Shown here piece after piece: positions 15,326 through 24,822 of a stretch of 33,831 nucleotides of DNA (position 1 is its first letter; the number at the start of each line of letters is the position of its first letter). A program made the position numbers and the translations under genes. The notes below the pieces were generated by a model that had not been told where the DNA came from, made no database searches, and saw only the letters and a list, made by a program, of their open reading frames with translations. Source of the stretch: Thermoleophilia bacterium (lineage in GTDB: Bacteria; Actinomycetota; Thermoleophilia; BMS3ABIN01); contig JAGVMV010000019.1 of assembly GCA_020053595.1 (NCBI GenBank), positions 1-33,831 on the forward strand. The letters are read 5' to 3'.

Positions 15326-16399
15326 CTATGGGTAATCGATGGGATTATAGGCGTGATCCCGCTGCACCGGCCGGCGCCCCGCCGCGCGGATTGCGGCCAC
15401 CAGCTCATCCCTGCCCACCCGATAACTGACCCCGGCGGCGGCGACCACGTTTTCCTCGATCATCGTGCTGCCCATGTCGTTGGCCCCGAATTTGAGCGAA
15501 ACCTGCGCCACCTTGAGACCCTGGGTCACCCATGAGGCCTGGATGCTGGGGACATTGTCGAGGTAGATGCGGCTGACAGCCAGGGTCATCAAATAGTCGA
15601 TGCCGCTGGAGGAGGTCGTGCCCTCGAGCCCGGTGTTGGTCTCCTGGAAGGTCCAGGGAATGAAGGCGCGAAAGCCGCTGGTCTCATCCTGCAGCTCGCG
15701 GACACGCCGCAGATGTTCAACCCGGTCGGCAAGTGACTCGACGCTGCCGAACATCATCGTCGCTGTTGACTTTAGCCCCGCGTCTTGGGCGGCGCGCATG
15801 ACCGCCAGCCAGGTGTCGGCGTCGATCTTCCTGGGGCTCATCCGCCGGCGCACTTCGTTCACCAGGATCTCGGCTCCGCCGCCCGGAAGCGAATCGAGGC
15901 CTGCTGCCTTGAGCCGTATCAGCGTCTCATCAAGCGGCAACCTGCTGACCTTGGCGATGTGGTGAATCTCGGGGGGCGAGAGGGAATGGATGGTGATGTC
16001 ATAACGCTCTTTGATCGCGCGGAACAAGTCTTCGTAATAGGCGATGTCCAGCTTCGGGTGCAACCCCCCCTGCATCATGATGCCGGTGCCGCCCAGCTCG
16101 ATGGTCTCCTCTATCTTGTCGAAGATTTCCTCGTGCGACAGCAGGTAGCCCTCGTCAGACCCCAGCGGCCTGTGAAAAGCGCAGAAGTCGCAACCAGTGA
16201 TGCAAAAGTTGGTGTAGTTGATATTACGGTCGACGATGAAGGTCACATCGTCGCCCGGCAGCAGCCGGTTTCGCGCGGCGTCCGCCGCCTGGCCCACCGC
16301 GATGAGCTCGCGACTTTCCAGCAGCATCAGCGCCTCGGACTCGTTGATACGGGTGCCGGCGGCAGCCTTGGCGATTATCTTCTCAATGGTCATTGTCAT
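15326..16399 (-). CDS. mqnC: Cyclic dehypoxanthinyl futalosine synthase MqnC (radical SAM)
   Basis: Radical SAM enzyme of the futalosine menaquinone pathway that cyclises dehypoxanthine futalosine. 357 residues. The cluster motif is C66-x3-C70-x2-C73 (FCITGCDFCAF). GTGIMMQGGLHP (about 104-115) is characteristic of MqnC, as opposed to MqnE, which has VVGGEHP. SLPGGGAEI and WTFQETNTG complete the family pattern. It lies downstream of mqnA after an 86-base gap with tandem repeats, and upstream of acr3. Confidence 0.95.
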   Translation of the reverse strand: MTMTIEKIIAKAAAGTRINESEALMLLESRELIAVGQAADAARNRLLPGDDVTFIVDRNINYTNFCITGCDFCAFHRPLGSDEGYLLSHEEIFDKIEETIELGGTGIMMQGGLHPKLDIAYYEDLFRAIKERYDITIHSLSPPEIHHIAKVSRLPLDETLIRLKAAGLDSLPGGGAEILVNEVRRRMSPRKIDADTWLAVMRAAQDAGLKSTATMMFGSVESLADRVEHLRRVRELQDETSGFRAFIPWTFQETNTGLEGTTSSSGIDYLMTLAVSRIYLDNVPSIQASWVTQGLKVAQVSLKFGANDMGSTMIEENVVAAAGVSYRVGRDELVAAIRAAGRRPVQRDHAYNPIDYP

Positions 16400-16425
16400 G
16401 GGATATTCGGGAAAACGTCATCGCA

Positions 16426-16467
16426 TTGAACATGCCGGTTTATCGTTTTGAACATAGCCGGCTTATC
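16426..16467 (-). repeat. Tandem direct repeats in the mqnA-mqnC gap
   Basis: Plus strand copies TTGAACATGCCGGTTTATC (16426-16444) and TTGAACATAGCCGGCTTATC (16448-16467) differ by one inserted base and one substitution; their starts are 22 bp apart, about two helical turns. The core GCCGGC in the second copy is palindromic. A degenerate third copy may begin near 16473 beside the mqnA stop. They could be operator sites controlling mqnC-acr3 or mRNA elements. Confidence 0.6.
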
Positions 16468-16485
16468 ATCTCGGACTTGTCCGGC

Positions 16486-17415
16486 TCAAGAGATGAACTC
16501 GAGCTCCGGCACTGATTCGATAGCGCCGATTTCCGCCGCCCGCCGGTAGAACTCCTCCAGCCCGCGGCGATAGTCATCAGTGAAATCGTAGCGCAGCTTG
16601 GCGAAATAGGAGCGCAGCAGTTCCGGCTCGAAAGGATAAATCTCCGCCGCGGCGGCCACTACTTCATCCCAATGGGAACGGCAATAGTCCACCGAGTAGA
16701 GCAGCCGCTCCTCCACCTCGAAAGTCTCGTCGGCGCGCTCGGCGAAGAACTCCCGCGACACCGCCCAGAGGGCAAAGACCATCGGCAGCCCGGTGAACTG
16801 CTTCCACTCGCTGCCCAGGTCATAGCAGTGGTCCCAGGTGCCGTGATAGCAGGCGTCCAGCGCCTGGTCGCCGATCAGCAGCACGGCGTCTGACGACTCT
16901 AGCGCCTCGACGACGCTGGTCTCCAGCCGGGTAAAAACCGGCTCGAGCCGGTACTTCTGGCTTAGCAGAATCTTCAGGAGCACCACCGAGGTGGCACTTT
17001 GACCGGTCAAAGCCACGGAAGTCACATCGCCGATGGGCACCCGGGATATCAGACGGATACTGTCGACGGCGCCGTCGGAGGTGATCGATAGCCGCGGAAA
17101 GAGCAGCAACTTGTCGGCGTTGCCGGCGAATTCGATGGAGGAGATCGGGCTGATATCCAGCTCGCCGTCCAGCAGCAGGTGGTTCAGCTGGGTCGGCACG
17201 CCGTGGACCAGGTTGAAACAACCCCAGCCCTCGCCCTTTTCGAGACCGTAATAAAGCGGGTAACCATTCAGGAACTCGAAGTGGCCGATGCTGATGGTAG
17301 TATGGGCGCGTGAGGCGGTATCGAAAACAGCCTCGGCGCCCGGCTCAGCGGCATCCGGCGCGGCTGTTTTCTCCGGCCCCGCAACCTCTCTGCTGCTTTC
17401 GTCGTCAATGCTCAT
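16486..17415 (-). CDS. mqnA: Chorismate dehydratase MqnA
   Basis: First enzyme of the futalosine pathway: it dehydrates chorismate to 3-enolpyruvyl-benzoate. 309 residues with the periplasmic-binding-protein-like fold of the MqnA/MqnD family. After an unusual low-complexity N-terminal extension of about 40 residues, the family region begins with ISIGHFEFLNGYPLYYGL (about 41-58). LLLDGELDISPISSIEFA (about 79-96) and LLIGDQAL (about 179-186) are typical MqnA motifs. The extension suggests that the true start may lie further in, but no better ribosome site was identified. It lies between mqnE and mqnC on the same strand. Confidence 0.92.
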   Translation of the reverse strand: MSIDDESSREVAGPEKTAAPDAAEPGAEAVFDTASRAHTTISIGHFEFLNGYPLYYGLEKGEGWGCFNLVHGVPTQLNHLLLDGELDISPISSIEFAGNADKLLLFPRLSITSDGAVDSIRLISRVPIGDVTSVALTGQSATSVVLLKILLSQKYRLEPVFTRLETSVVEALESSDAVLLIGDQALDACYHGTWDHCYDLGSEWKQFTGLPMVFALWAVSREFFAERADETFEVEERLLYSVDYCRSHWDEVVAAAAEIYPFEPELLRSYFAKLRYDFTDDYRRGLEEFYRRAAEIGAIESVPELEFIS

Positions 17416-17439
17416 GATTGCCGAACATATCTTTCCTCG

Positions 17440-18513
17440 TTACTCCCCATACCTGCGGATCACGTTGTACAAGGTATCCCGCTCCACCGGCACCCGGCCG
17501 GCGACACGGATCAGCCGGATAAGCTCGTCCTTGGCGATGGCCTCCTCGGTCTCGGCGCCGGCGGCGTGGGTGATCTTCTCCTCGACCACGGTGCCATCGA
17601 TGTCGTTGACGCCGAAGTGAAGCGAAATCTGTGCCAGCTTGATCCCGATCATGATCCAGAAGGCCTTGATGTTCTGGAAGTTGTCCAGCATCAGCCGGCT
17701 GACGGCGAGCATCTTCAGATCCTCGATGCCGCTGGTCCCGGGAAGCTCTTCCAGTTCGGTGTTGGCGGGGTGGAAGGCAAGGGGGATGAAGCTGCCGAAG
17801 CCGCCCGTCTCATCCTGCAGATCGCGTAAGCGGATCAGGTGGTCGATTCGTTCTTCCAGCGTCTCGACGTGGCCATACAGCATGGTCGCGTTGGATTTGA
17901 TGCCGACCTTGTGGGCGGTGCGCATGACCTCCAGCCATTTGTCGCCGGAGATCTTCTTGTCACAGACGATGCCCCGTACCCGCTCGGCAAAGATCTCGGC
18001 GCCGCCGCCGGGCATGCTGCCCAGGCCGGCCTCCTTCATCTCCCGCAGTACCGCCTCCTCCGTGCGCTTCGTCCGCCTGGCGAAAAAAGCGATCTCGCTG
18101 GCGGTGAAGGCCTGCAGGTGTACGCCGGGGTCCAGGTCGTGCAGCGCCCGGATCATCTCCAGATAATAATCATAGGGAAGGGAAGGGTGCTCGCCGCCGA
18201 CGACGTGCAGCTCGGTGATGCCGTCCGCCAGCGAGCCGCGTGCCCGGTCGAGCACTTCTTCCAAAGTCATGGTATAGGCGTCGTCGGCGCCCTCGTCGGC
18301 GCTGAAGGCGCAAAATTTGCAGCGGTTGCCGCAGACGTTGGTGTGGTTGATGTGGCGGTTGTTGATGAAGAAGACATCGTCACCGGCGGTGCGCCGCCGC
18401 GCCAGGTCGGCCAGCTCGCCGACCTTCAGCAGATCAGGCGATTTAAGCAACGCCACCCCATCCTCGAATGAAAGCCGCTTCCCCGCCCGTACTTTATCCT
18501 CGATCGCGTTCAT
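17440..18513 (-). CDS. mqnE: Aminodeoxyfutalosine synthase MqnE (radical SAM)
   Basis: Radical SAM enzyme that joins 3-enolpyruvyl-benzoate to S-adenosylmethionine to form aminodeoxyfutalosine. 357 residues. Cluster motif C61-x3-C65-x2-C68 (VCGNRCKFCAF), followed by ELHVVGGEHP (about 101-110), SMPGGGAEIF and PLAFHPANTE, the MqnE pattern. mqnE-mqnA-mqnC together cover three steps of menaquinone synthesis; mqnB and mqnD are not in the window. It starts 13 bases after the M16 peptidase stop, so the mqn genes may share the pnp transcript. Confidence 0.95.
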   Translation of the reverse strand: MNAIEDKVRAGKRLSFEDGVALLKSPDLLKVGELADLARRRTAGDDVFFINNRHINHTNVCGNRCKFCAFSADEGADDAYTMTLEEVLDRARGSLADGITELHVVGGEHPSLPYDYYLEMIRALHDLDPGVHLQAFTASEIAFFARRTKRTEEAVLREMKEAGLGSMPGGGAEIFAERVRGIVCDKKISGDKWLEVMRTAHKVGIKSNATMLYGHVETLEERIDHLIRLRDLQDETGGFGSFIPLAFHPANTELEELPGTSGIEDLKMLAVSRLMLDNFQNIKAFWIMIGIKLAQISLHFGVNDIDGTVVEEKITHAAGAETEEAIAKDELIRLIRVAGRVPVERDTLYNVIRRYGE

Positions 18514-18526
18514 GGTGATGTGCGCT

Positions 18527-19810
18527 TCAGCCCGCCTTCACTTCCAGTTCACGCCGGCCGCCCAGTGTCTCGAGCGCCTGTTCAAAAACTTTCATGTCCG
18601 GGCCGATGCCCACCGCCACCAGCTCCTGAGGCCGGTAGAAATCCCTTGCCAGCGACTGCACTTCATCAGCGGTGACGCTGTCGATCCGCTCGATGATCTC
18701 GTCCAGCGAAAGAATACCGGATCCGGTAACCGTCAGCTTGCCCAACCGGCTCATGCGATTATGAGTCGTTTCCATACCCAGCACCACCCGGCCCTTGGCG
18801 CTCTCCCGTGCCCGGGCGAGCTCGTCCTCGCTGACGCCGTCGGCGATAATCATTTCGAGCTGTTCGGCGACGATCCGGGTCACCTCGGCGACGCTGTCGC
18901 CCCGGCAACCGAAGTAGACACCTACCAGACCTGTGTCAGAATATAAAGCGTCGAAGGAATAAACCGAGTAAGCCAGCCCTCGCTTGTCCCTGACCTCCTG
19001 GAAGAGCCGCGAGCTCGCCGAACCGCCCAGGATACCGTCGAGGATCGATAGGGCGAAGCGCCGTTCCGAATGCCGCGACAGCCCCAGCCCGCCGAAGCAG
19101 ACATGGTACTGCTGGGTATCCTTCACATAAAAGCAGGCGTTTTTAGTTTTCTCCGGAACCGGTGGCGCCGGTATCGTCGCCGCCTGGGGCGCAGCGCCAT
19201 TACCACCCGCCAGGTGCCGCGTGGCCAGCTCAACCAGACGCTCCTGCTCCACATTGCCGGCGGCCGCCACCACCATGTTGGGCAATGTGTAATGCCCCGC
19301 GTGGTAGCCACGGATCTGTGCCGGCGTCACCGCGCCGATGATCTTCGTTGTCCCGAGCACACTCTTTCCCAGGGGATGTCCGTCAAAAAGTACCTGCGTT
19401 AGATAATCGGTGATCAGCTCGCTGGGAGAATCCTCGTACATGGCGATCTCCTCAACCACCACCTCGCGTTCCAGGTCGATATCGGCGAAGACCGGGTGCA
19501 GGACCATGTCGGCCATGACCTCGAAGGCTTCGTCCAGATGTTCATCCAGGAAACGGGCGTGCACGACGGTGTACTCCCGCGCCGTGGCCGCGTTGAGCTC
19601 GCCGCCAAAGCCATCAAAGATCTGGGCGATCTCAACGGCGTCGAAGCGCGAACCGCCCTTGAACAGCAGGTGCTCGATGAAGTGGCTGACACCGCTCTCA
19701 TCGGGCAGTTCGTAGCGGGAACCCGCCCCGATCCAGAAGCCCAGTGAAATGGAGCGGACGGACGGCAGCTTTTCACTGACGACCCGTCCGCCCAGTTCCA
19801 GCTGTTTCAG
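18527..19810 (-). CDS. M16 family zinc peptidase (PqqL/YmxG-like), probable CTG start
   Basis: About 427 residues, the usual length of processing-peptidase-like M16 proteins encoded after pnp. The zinc motif HFIEH (HxxEH, about 43-47) and the downstream GELNAATAREYT region are only present if translation begins upstream of the first GTG (19562-19564). No ATG, GTG or TTG exists in this frame between that GTG and the in-frame stop at 19826-19828; the CTG at 19808-19810, one base after the pnp stop, gives a normal N terminus (KQLELGGRVVSE). A call from 19564 would yield 345 residues without the catalytic site. In B. subtilis the homologue lies by pnp too. Substrate unknown. Confidence 0.85.
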   Translation of the reverse strand: MKQLELGGRVVSEKLPSVRSISLGFWIGAGSRYELPDESGVSHFIEHLLFKGGSRFDAVEIAQIFDGFGGELNAATAREYTVVHARFLDEHLDEAFEVMADMVLHPVFADIDLEREVVVEEIAMYEDSPSELITDYLTQVLFDGHPLGKSVLGTTKIIGAVTPAQIRGYHAGHYTLPNMVVAAAGNVEQERLVELATRHLAGGNGAAPQAATIPAPPVPEKTKNACFYVKDTQQYHVCFGGLGLSRHSERRFALSILDGILGGSASSRLFQEVRDKRGLAYSVYSFDALYSDTGLVGVYFGCRGDSVAEVTRIVAEQLEMIIADGVSEDELARARESAKGRVVLGMETTHNRMSRLGKLTVTGSGILSLDEIIERIDSVTADEVQSLARDFYRPQELVAVGIGPDMKVFEQALETLGGRRELEVKAG

Positions 19811-19811
19811 C

Positions 19812-22004
19812 TTATAGCTTTGGATTTAGGTCAACCACCCTCAGGCCGATGCGCTGCTTGCCACGGTCTTCCTTGACCTCGATCACCTCGACCTGGACCA
19901 TCTGTCCACGCTTGACTACGTCTTCCACTTTTTCGACCCGGCCTTCCGCCAGGTTGGAGATATGCACAAGCCCGTCAGTGCCACGCTTCAGCTCGACAAA
20001 GGCGCCGAAATCGGTGGTCTTGACCACCTTGCCGACAAAGACGTCGCCGGCCTCCACATCCTTACACAGCTCGTTGATGCGCGCGATGACCTTTTCGCCG
20101 CTGGCGCCGTCACGGGCGCAGATGAAAACGGTGCCGTCTTCCTCGACGTCAATGGAGCAGTCGAACTCATCCACCAGGCCGCGAATGGTCTCGCCACCCT
20201 TGCCGATCAGAGCGCCGATCTTGTCCGGATTGATCTGAACGGAGAAGATGCGGGGCGCGTACTCGGAAAGCTCGGTGCGGGCCTCGGACAACGTCTCCAT
20301 CATCTTGCCCAGTACGTGCAGCCGGCCGCGCCTGGATTGCTCCAGCGCCTCGGCCAGCACTTCCGGCGTGATGCCTTCCTTGATTTTCAGGTCCATCTGG
20401 ATGGCGGTGATGCCGTCCTTGCTGCCCGCCACCTTGAAGTCCATGTCACCGAGGTGGTCCTCGATGCCGGCGATGTCGGTGAGGATGACGTAATTCGCAT
20501 CCACGTCAGAAGAACCGCACTTCTCGCACTTGCGCAGGAAGACGCCTTCGTGACCGCAACCTCGGCAGCTGGAGCGCACGACCAGGCCGCAGGCGACGCC
20601 ACCGATTGCGCCCTTGATCGGAACTCCCGCATCCATCAACGACAGCGAAGAGCCGCAGGTGCTGGCCATGGACGAAGAGCCGTTGCTCTCCATGATCTCG
20701 CTGACCAGACGGATGGTGTAAGGGAATTCGTGCTCATCGGGAATCATCGGCCTAAGCGCCTTCTCCGCCAGCGCCCCGTGGCCGATGTCGCGGCGCTTGG
20801 GGCCGCGCATGAAACCGGTCTCACCCACCGAGAACGGCGGGAAGTTGTAATGGTGAATGTAGCGCTTGCTGTCCTCGAGGCCGAGGCCGTCGATGCGCTG
20901 GTAGTCGCCGACAGCCCCCAGGGTCAAAAGCGTCATGGCCTGGGTCTGGCCGCGGGTGAACAGGGCCGAACCGTGGGTACGGGGAGCGACCCCGACCTCG
21001 CAGGTGATCTGCCGGACCTCTTCAACGCCACGACCGTCGGGGCGGAGCTTGTCCACCGCAATCGTGCGCCGGACGACGTCCTTCTCGATCGCCTTGGTGA
21101 TGGAGCCTACCGTGCGGGCGAAGTCCTCTGGGGAATCATCCTTGACCAGCTCGTTCCTGACCGAGCCGCGGATCTGCTCGATGCGGTCGGTGCGCTCCTG
21201 CTTATCCGTGATCCGGTTGGCTTCCTCGAGACCGGCCCGGCAGATGGATTCGATCTTTGTATAGAGCTCCTTGTCGACCTCGGGCTCCTCAAAAGCCCAC
21301 TTGGGCTTGCCGGCCGCCTTACGCAATTCCTCCTGCAGCTGGCAGAGCTGGCGGATCGGCTCCTGGGCGAAACGCACGGCGTCCATGGCTACATCTTCAC
21401 TGATCTCGGTGCCGCCGGCCTCGATCATCAGAATCGATTCGGCTGTTCCGGCCACGATCATGTCCAGGTCGCACTCCGGTTCCTGCAGCTGCTGCCAGGT
21501 CGGATTCAGAATCAGTTCGCCGGCAATCCGGCCTACGCGCACCGCGGCGATCGGTCCCTGGAAGGGAATCTCCGAGATGGAAAGCGCCGCCGAAGCTCCG
21601 AGCATCGCCAGCATGTCATAGGCGTTCTCCTGGTCGGTGGAAAGGATGGTAGCGATGATCTGCGTTTCGTTGGAGAACCCCTTGGGGAAACGGGGCCGCA
21701 CCGGGCGGTCAATCAGCCGGGCGGTGAGAATTGACTTCTCGCTGGGCCTGGCCTCCCGCTTGATGAAACCGCCGGGAATCTTGCCGGCGGCGTACATGCG
21801 TTCCTCGATGTCGACCGTCAGCGGGAAGAAATCGATGCCTTCCTTGGGCTCGGTGCGGCCGGTGGCCGTCACCAGCACCATGGTGTCACCGCATCTGACG
21901 ATCACGGCGCCGTTGGCCTGCCTGGCCACGCGCCCGGTCTCCAGCGTGATGGTCTTGCCGCCTAACTCGATGCTTTTCGTTGTGATAGTTGTCTCTGTGG
22001 TCAA
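19812..22004 (-). CDS. pnp: Polyribonucleotide nucleotidyltransferase (PNPase) with four-cysteine insert
   Basis: Phosphorolytic 3'-5' exoribonuclease of the RNA degradosome, 730 residues. Two RNase PH cores, a helical linker, a KH domain (ALIGKGGETI, about 595-604) and a C-terminal S1 domain (GDVFVGKVVKTTDFGAFVEL) are seen. The catalytic region DHLGDMDFKVAGS is intact. Directly before it, where other PNPases have a short turn, about 25 extra residues carry C480-x2-C483-x9-C493-x2-C496, a zinc-ribbon-like set. The start is TTG at 22004 with AAGGAG about 10 bases upstream. It lies between rpsO and the M16 peptidase; the leader has several hairpins. Confidence 0.97.
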   Translation of the reverse strand: MTTETTITTKSIELGGKTITLETGRVARQANGAVIVRCGDTMVLVTATGRTEPKEGIDFFPLTVDIEERMYAAGKIPGGFIKREARPSEKSILTARLIDRPVRPRFPKGFSNETQIIATILSTDQENAYDMLAMLGASAALSISEIPFQGPIAAVRVGRIAGELILNPTWQQLQEPECDLDMIVAGTAESILMIEAGGTEISEDVAMDAVRFAQEPIRQLCQLQEELRKAAGKPKWAFEEPEVDKELYTKIESICRAGLEEANRITDKQERTDRIEQIRGSVRNELVKDDSPEDFARTVGSITKAIEKDVVRRTIAVDKLRPDGRGVEEVRQITCEVGVAPRTHGSALFTRGQTQAMTLLTLGAVGDYQRIDGLGLEDSKRYIHHYNFPPFSVGETGFMRGPKRRDIGHGALAEKALRPMIPDEHEFPYTIRLVSEIMESNGSSSMASTCGSSLSLMDAGVPIKGAIGGVACGLVVRSSCRGCGHEGVFLRKCEKCGSSDVDANYVILTDIAGIEDHLGDMDFKVAGSKDGITAIQMDLKIKEGITPEVLAEALEQSRRGRLHVLGKMMETLSEARTELSEYAPRIFSVQINPDKIGALIGKGGETIRGLVDEFDCSIDVEEDGTVFICARDGASGEKVIARINELCKDVEAGDVFVGKVVKTTDFGAFVELKRGTDGLVHISNLAEGRVEKVEDVVKRGQMVQVEVIEVKEDRGKQRIGLRVVDLNPKL

Positions 22005-22029
22005 AATATTCTTTCTCCTTGGCTTCGGA

Positions 22030-22045
22030 CACCTGCCTTCAGGTG
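22030..22045 (-). other. Small hairpin just before the pnp ribosome site
   Basis: Perfect 6-bp inverted repeat CACCTG / CAGGTG with a 4-base loop, ending about 13 bases before the AAGGAG site of pnp. It could affect ribosome access or be a processing site; no function can be read directly. Confidence 0.5.
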
Positions 22046-22065
22046 CCCCCTCAATAAATAAAACA

Positions 22066-22093
22066 GGCCGCGGGAAGCAACGCTTCCGCGGCC
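22066..22093 (-). terminator. Strong GC hairpin in the rpsO-pnp gap (terminator or processing site)
   Basis: Stem GGCCGCG plus GAAGC pairing with GCTTC plus CGCGGCC, one bulged base, 3-base loop. On the minus strand it is followed by TGTTTTATTT, an imperfect T-run. It should attenuate rpsO transcripts before pnp. In E. coli the same gap holds both a terminator and an RNase III site used for PNPase autoregulation. Confidence 0.65.
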
Positions 22094-22097
22094 CGCC

Positions 22098-22158
22098 CTA
22101 GGCTCAAGGCTCAGAACCCCGCCGGAACCTTCGTCGGGAGCCTCAGCCTCAGGCCTAG
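22098..22158 (-). other. Long stem-loop in the rpsO-pnp leader
   Basis: CTAGGC (22098-22103) pairs with GCCTAG (22153-22158); further in, GGCTC / GAGCC pair, and a CCCGNCG / CGGCGGG stem closes the top. The roughly 61-base element lies directly upstream of the GC hairpin at 22066-22093 on the transcript. It may form part of a pnp control structure. Confidence 0.5.
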
Positions 22159-22253
22159 AGCAAATAGATCCCACGTGCGGCAGCGCTATATGCGATTAGG
22201 GCACAGAAGGGATTGATTAAGATAGAACAGGATGAAAAACGGAAATTGTGGAA

Positions 22254-22523
22254 CTACTTCCTCAGCCCTAATTCCTTGACCAGCGTGCGGTAGCGGTTGA
22301 CATTCTTGTCCTGCAGGTAAGTGAGCAACCGCCGCCTCTTCCCCACCATCTTCAGCAGCCCCCGGCGTGAGTGATGATCTTTCTTGTGGGTCTTGAGATG
22401 CTCGGTAAGACCGTTGATCCTCTCGGTTAAAAGAGCGATCTGCACCTCGGGAGAGCCCGTATCACCCTCGGCGCTGCCGAATTTGCCGATGACTGTTTCC
22501 TTGTTCTCCTTGCTTAATACCAA
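22254..22523 (-). CDS. rpsO: 30S ribosomal protein S15
   Basis: 89 residues, the standard S15 length. S15 binds the central domain of 16S rRNA early in 30S assembly. Typical segments: [21 protein letters not shown] (split here as [11 protein letters not shown] and INGLTEHL), [12 protein letters not shown] and [11 protein letters not shown]. The start is TTG at 22523 with GGAGGTG five bases upstream. pnp follows after a structured 249-base gap, the widespread rpsO-pnp order. Confidence 0.97.
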   Translation of the reverse strand: MVLSKENKETVIGKFGSAEGDTGSPEVQIALLTERINGLTEHLKTHKKDHHSRRGLLKMVGKRRRLLTYLQDKNVNRYRTLVKELGLRK

Positions 22524-22681
22524 TGTTTCACCTCCATTTCTTCCTCCACGAACGGATGTGGGGAGCCTTGCGTACTGACAAAGCTTATCACAGAGGCTAT
22601 TAAAAGGCTAACGCCGCAGCCCGGGTTTGCAGGGCTTTATTAATTCGGGAAATTGCCGAAAGAAGCTGAACATTTTATTCA

Positions 22682-22753
22682 TGAAATGCGCTCCGGCGGA
22701 CGGGTTTTCGATGGCCGCAGGGCACACGGCACGAGAAACGCCGGAGCACTTCA
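22682..22753 (+). other. Long nested hairpin upstream of the histidine kinase gene
   Basis: TGAAATGCGCTCCGGCG (22682-22698) pairs with CGCCGGAGCACTTCA (22739-22753) apart from a 2-base bulge and one G-T pair. Inside, TTTTCG (22705-22710) pairs with CGAGAAA (22732-22738) with one bulge, and GCCG pairs with CGGC (22727-22730). The three nested stems end about 15 bases before the kinase TTG. No T-run follows, so it is not a simple terminator. I do not recognise it as a known riboswitch. The rest of 22524-22681 shows no gene. Confidence 0.55.
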
Positions 22754-22768
22754 GGGGCGGCAAGCGTT

Positions 22769-24778
<2,010 letters not shown>

Positions 24779-24822
24779 AACGGCCAGGAATGGAAATCAG
24801 GACGGCGGCCCGCCCGGGAGAC

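Noticed and set aside
19800-19830. Frameshift fusion of PNPase with the M16 peptidase
   Set aside because: PNPase ends with a normal C terminus and stop, and the peptidase needs only a CTG start; no slippery sequence is seen. A sequencing indel cannot be fully excluded.
19962-21734. 590-codon plus-strand open frame opposite pnp
   Set aside because: Antisense shadow of a clearly real, full-length PNPase.
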